Both the position numbers and the translations under genes were made by a program. From Pararhizobium polonicum (GTDB lineage: Bacteria; Pseudomonadota; Alphaproteobacteria; Rhizobiales; Rhizobiaceae): DNA of 64,000 bases. The DNA lies in NCBI RefSeq assembly GCF_001687365.1, contig NZ_CM004502.1:117328-181327 (forward strand). The letters run 5' to 3'. This document shows, in pieces, positions 62,961 to 64,000 of this stretch. The notes under the pieces were generated by a model. It was not told where the DNA came from, ran no database searches, and saw only the letters and a list, made by a program, of their open reading frames with translations. Numbering within the stretch: position 1 is the stretch's first letter; each line of letters begins with the position of its first letter.

Positions 62961-62962
62961 GT

Positions 62963-63502
62963 TCAGAACCACACCCTCTGCTTACCGACCCCGTCGATCG
63001 TCACATCGACGTATCGAGGTTTCTCGCGCACCAAGGGACGAGCCACGGTATAGGCCATGCATTGATAGCGACCGTTTTCCTTTTGCCAGCGCGGAGACAT
63101 TACTGAGCCGCTGATCTCCCCGCCGCTGTCTCGATCTCGCTGGCAGAAGCTATCGCTTACGGACTGAGGCGACGTGGAAATGCACGTCGCGTCACTCCCC
63201 CGTGGGCCGTAGCCAGAAGACAGACGGTAGCCGGCATTGCAGTAATATGGTTCGTAGCGGGGGCGGGAGCTTTGAAAACCGACGCCAGTGCAGGCCGGGA
63301 ACGAATGCCCTTTCGCGAGCCAATCCCAAAGCTTCTCGATCGGCGGCCGGCACTCAGCATATTGCGTCGCACCGCCGGGATTGGATATGCACAGGATAAC
63401 CTGGCAACCCCAGTCGTCGGCACGAGCGCTTCGTTCCGAAATAGTATACAGTGAGGCGAAGCCCAACGCTGCTATGATCGTTCGAAAGAAAAGGCCCTTC
63501 AT
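62963..63502 (-). CDS. trbM: TrbM/KikA-family conjugation protein
   Basis: This is a 179-residue secreted protein. The signal peptide ends near ARADD, and it is followed by the TrbM/KikA motif WGCQVILCISNPGGATQYAECRPPI and many cysteines, which probably form disulphides in the periplasm. KikA and TrbM proteins are accessory to IncN/IncP-type transfer systems. It is the first gene of the leftward operon, so the operon promoter lies in 63503-63595. Confidence 0.87.
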   Translation of the reverse strand: MKGLFFRTIIAALGFASLYTISERSARADDWGCQVILCISNPGGATQYAECRPPIEKLWDWLAKGHSFPACTGVGFQSSRPRYEPYYCNAGYRLSSGYGPRGSDATCISTSPQSVSDSFCQRDRDSGGEISGSVMSPRWQKENGRYQCMAYTVARPLVREKPRYVDVTIDGVGKQRVWF

Positions 63503-63595
63503 GCCCCCTACCCTCCGGTTTCTTCAATGTCAGCTGCGATTGAAAAGCGACTCGCCTCAACCAGTAGACTATGCAAATAATAGATAGTTAAATGG

Positions 63596-63958
63596 ATGGC
63601 AAGTAATTTGAGCGACCGATGGCAAAGCCAGGCATTATCTGTCTTCGCAGTGCGTGAAATTCTGGAAAAGCCGATCGAGGGTGAATCGGCGCAGTCTCGC
63701 ATCAAACAGATCGGGATGATGAATATCCTGTACATGATGCATCAGGCGCATCAGAAGCTAACGCTATCAAATATAATAGAAATTACAGGAATGACGCGTG
63801 GAGGCGTCATTGAGACTATCGACCTTCTTGTCGAGCGAGGCATCCTGCTTGAAACGCTCGGCAAGAATTCGATGGGACGAGGGACGGCTCGACAGTTTGA
63901 GTTTTCCCAACAGGTCTTTGATGCGTTTCGCACTGCTACAACCAGCGGAAATGGCTAG
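63596..63958 (+). CDS. Winged-helix (MarR-like) transcriptional regulator
   Basis: This is a 120-residue protein with a winged-helix core at ~residues 35-95 (IGMMNILYMMHQAHQKLTLSNIIEITGMTRGGVIETIDLLVERGILLETLGKN). It resembles short MarR-type regulators. It is divergent from the trbM-virB operon with a 93-base shared promoter region. It is a good candidate for local control of conjugation. Its trigger is unknown. Confidence 0.75.
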   Translation: MASNLSDRWQSQALSVFAVREILEKPIEGESAQSRIKQIGMMNILYMMHQAHQKLTLSNIIEITGMTRGGVIETIDLLVERGILLETLGKNSMGRGTARQFEFSQQVFDAFRTATTSGNG

Positions 63959-64000
63959 TTTTACCTAACAGACTATATCCAACGATTCGAAATCCGTTGC

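Noticed and set aside
1..64000. CRISPR arrays, rRNA, tRNA and complete insertion sequences
   Set aside because: No regularly spaced identical repeats, rRNA-like stretches, cloverleafs or intact transposase genes with terminal repeats were seen on reading the window.

Overview
The window looks like part of a large plasmid (or plasmid-like replicon) of a Rhizobiaceae-type alphaproteobacterium such as Agrobacterium, Rhizobium or Ensifer. The grounds are high GC by eye, an Omp31/Omp25-type outer-membrane protein, a NodD-like LysR regulator, many ABC transporters, and a complete VirB/AvhB-type mating-pair-formation operon with an entry-exclusion lipoprotein. Most of the DNA is accessory: catabolic modules, each with its own regulator. 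The gaps between modules hold broken gene fragments (parE, Tn3-type transposase, cold-shock protein, ABC ATPase, GAF kinase, cupin, possible coupling protein), which suggests stepwise assembly. No rRNA, tRNA, CRISPR array, intact insertion sequence or replication origin was seen.

Layout. 0-1.6 kb: start of a sugar ABC transporter gene and a LacI regulator. 1.8-16.2 kb: a meta-cleavage pathway for an aromatic compound. One leftward nine-gene operon carries 2-hydroxypentadienoate hydratase, acetaldehyde dehydrogenase, 4-hydroxy-2-oxovalerate aldolase, an MFS permease, a TfdB-like hydroxylase and a LivKHMGF-type importer. An IclR regulator, a two-domain extradiol dioxygenase and an MhpC-like hydrolase complete it. 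Three copies of an MhpR-type palindrome lie in the two divergent promoter regions. 16.9-19.6 kb: FUSC-type aromatic-acid efflux with a TetR regulator. 20.6-22.7 kb: a nitrilase with an AraC/NitR-type regulator. 23.3-32.2 kb: a NodD-like LysR gene and a rightward nine-gene operon for salicylyl-CoA/gentisate breakdown, which includes a beta-keto acid cleavage enzyme and has no visible CoA ligase.

32.7-39.6 kb: a cell-envelope block (outer-membrane protein, lipoproteins, small secreted proteins) around an OmpR/EnvZ-type two-component system. Five promoters here, all leftward, carry tandem direct repeats of a TGTTG-type element with an exact 10-bp period, so this is probably a self-contained regulon. 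39.8-42.3 kb: an AraC regulator, an unknown protein and a sorbitol-type dehydrogenase. 42.3-43.7 kb: fragments only. 43.7-52.6 kb: a polar-amino-acid-type ABC importer, amidase, DHA2 exporter and two PuuE-like deacetylase-fold proteins, divergent from a TetR regulator. Similar inverted repeats lie upstream of the first gene of each leftward block, and the set may open and hydrolyse a cyclic imide, ureide or other N-heterocycle.

53.4-64 kb: a leftward type IV secretion operon in the order trbM-virB1-2-3-4-5-eex-6-7-8-9-10-11, divergent from a small winged-helix regulator. No relaxase or intact coupling protein is in the window.

The best candidates for something undescribed are (i) the idea that the beta-keto acid cleavage enzyme supplies salicylyl-CoA from a 2-hydroxybenzoylacetate-type precursor, (ii) the 10-bp-phased repeat regulon, and (iii) the two-deacetylase/amidase cluster in which one deacetylase-like protein has lost a metal-binding histidine. 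All function calls are by recognition of motifs and family resemblance; no search was run.
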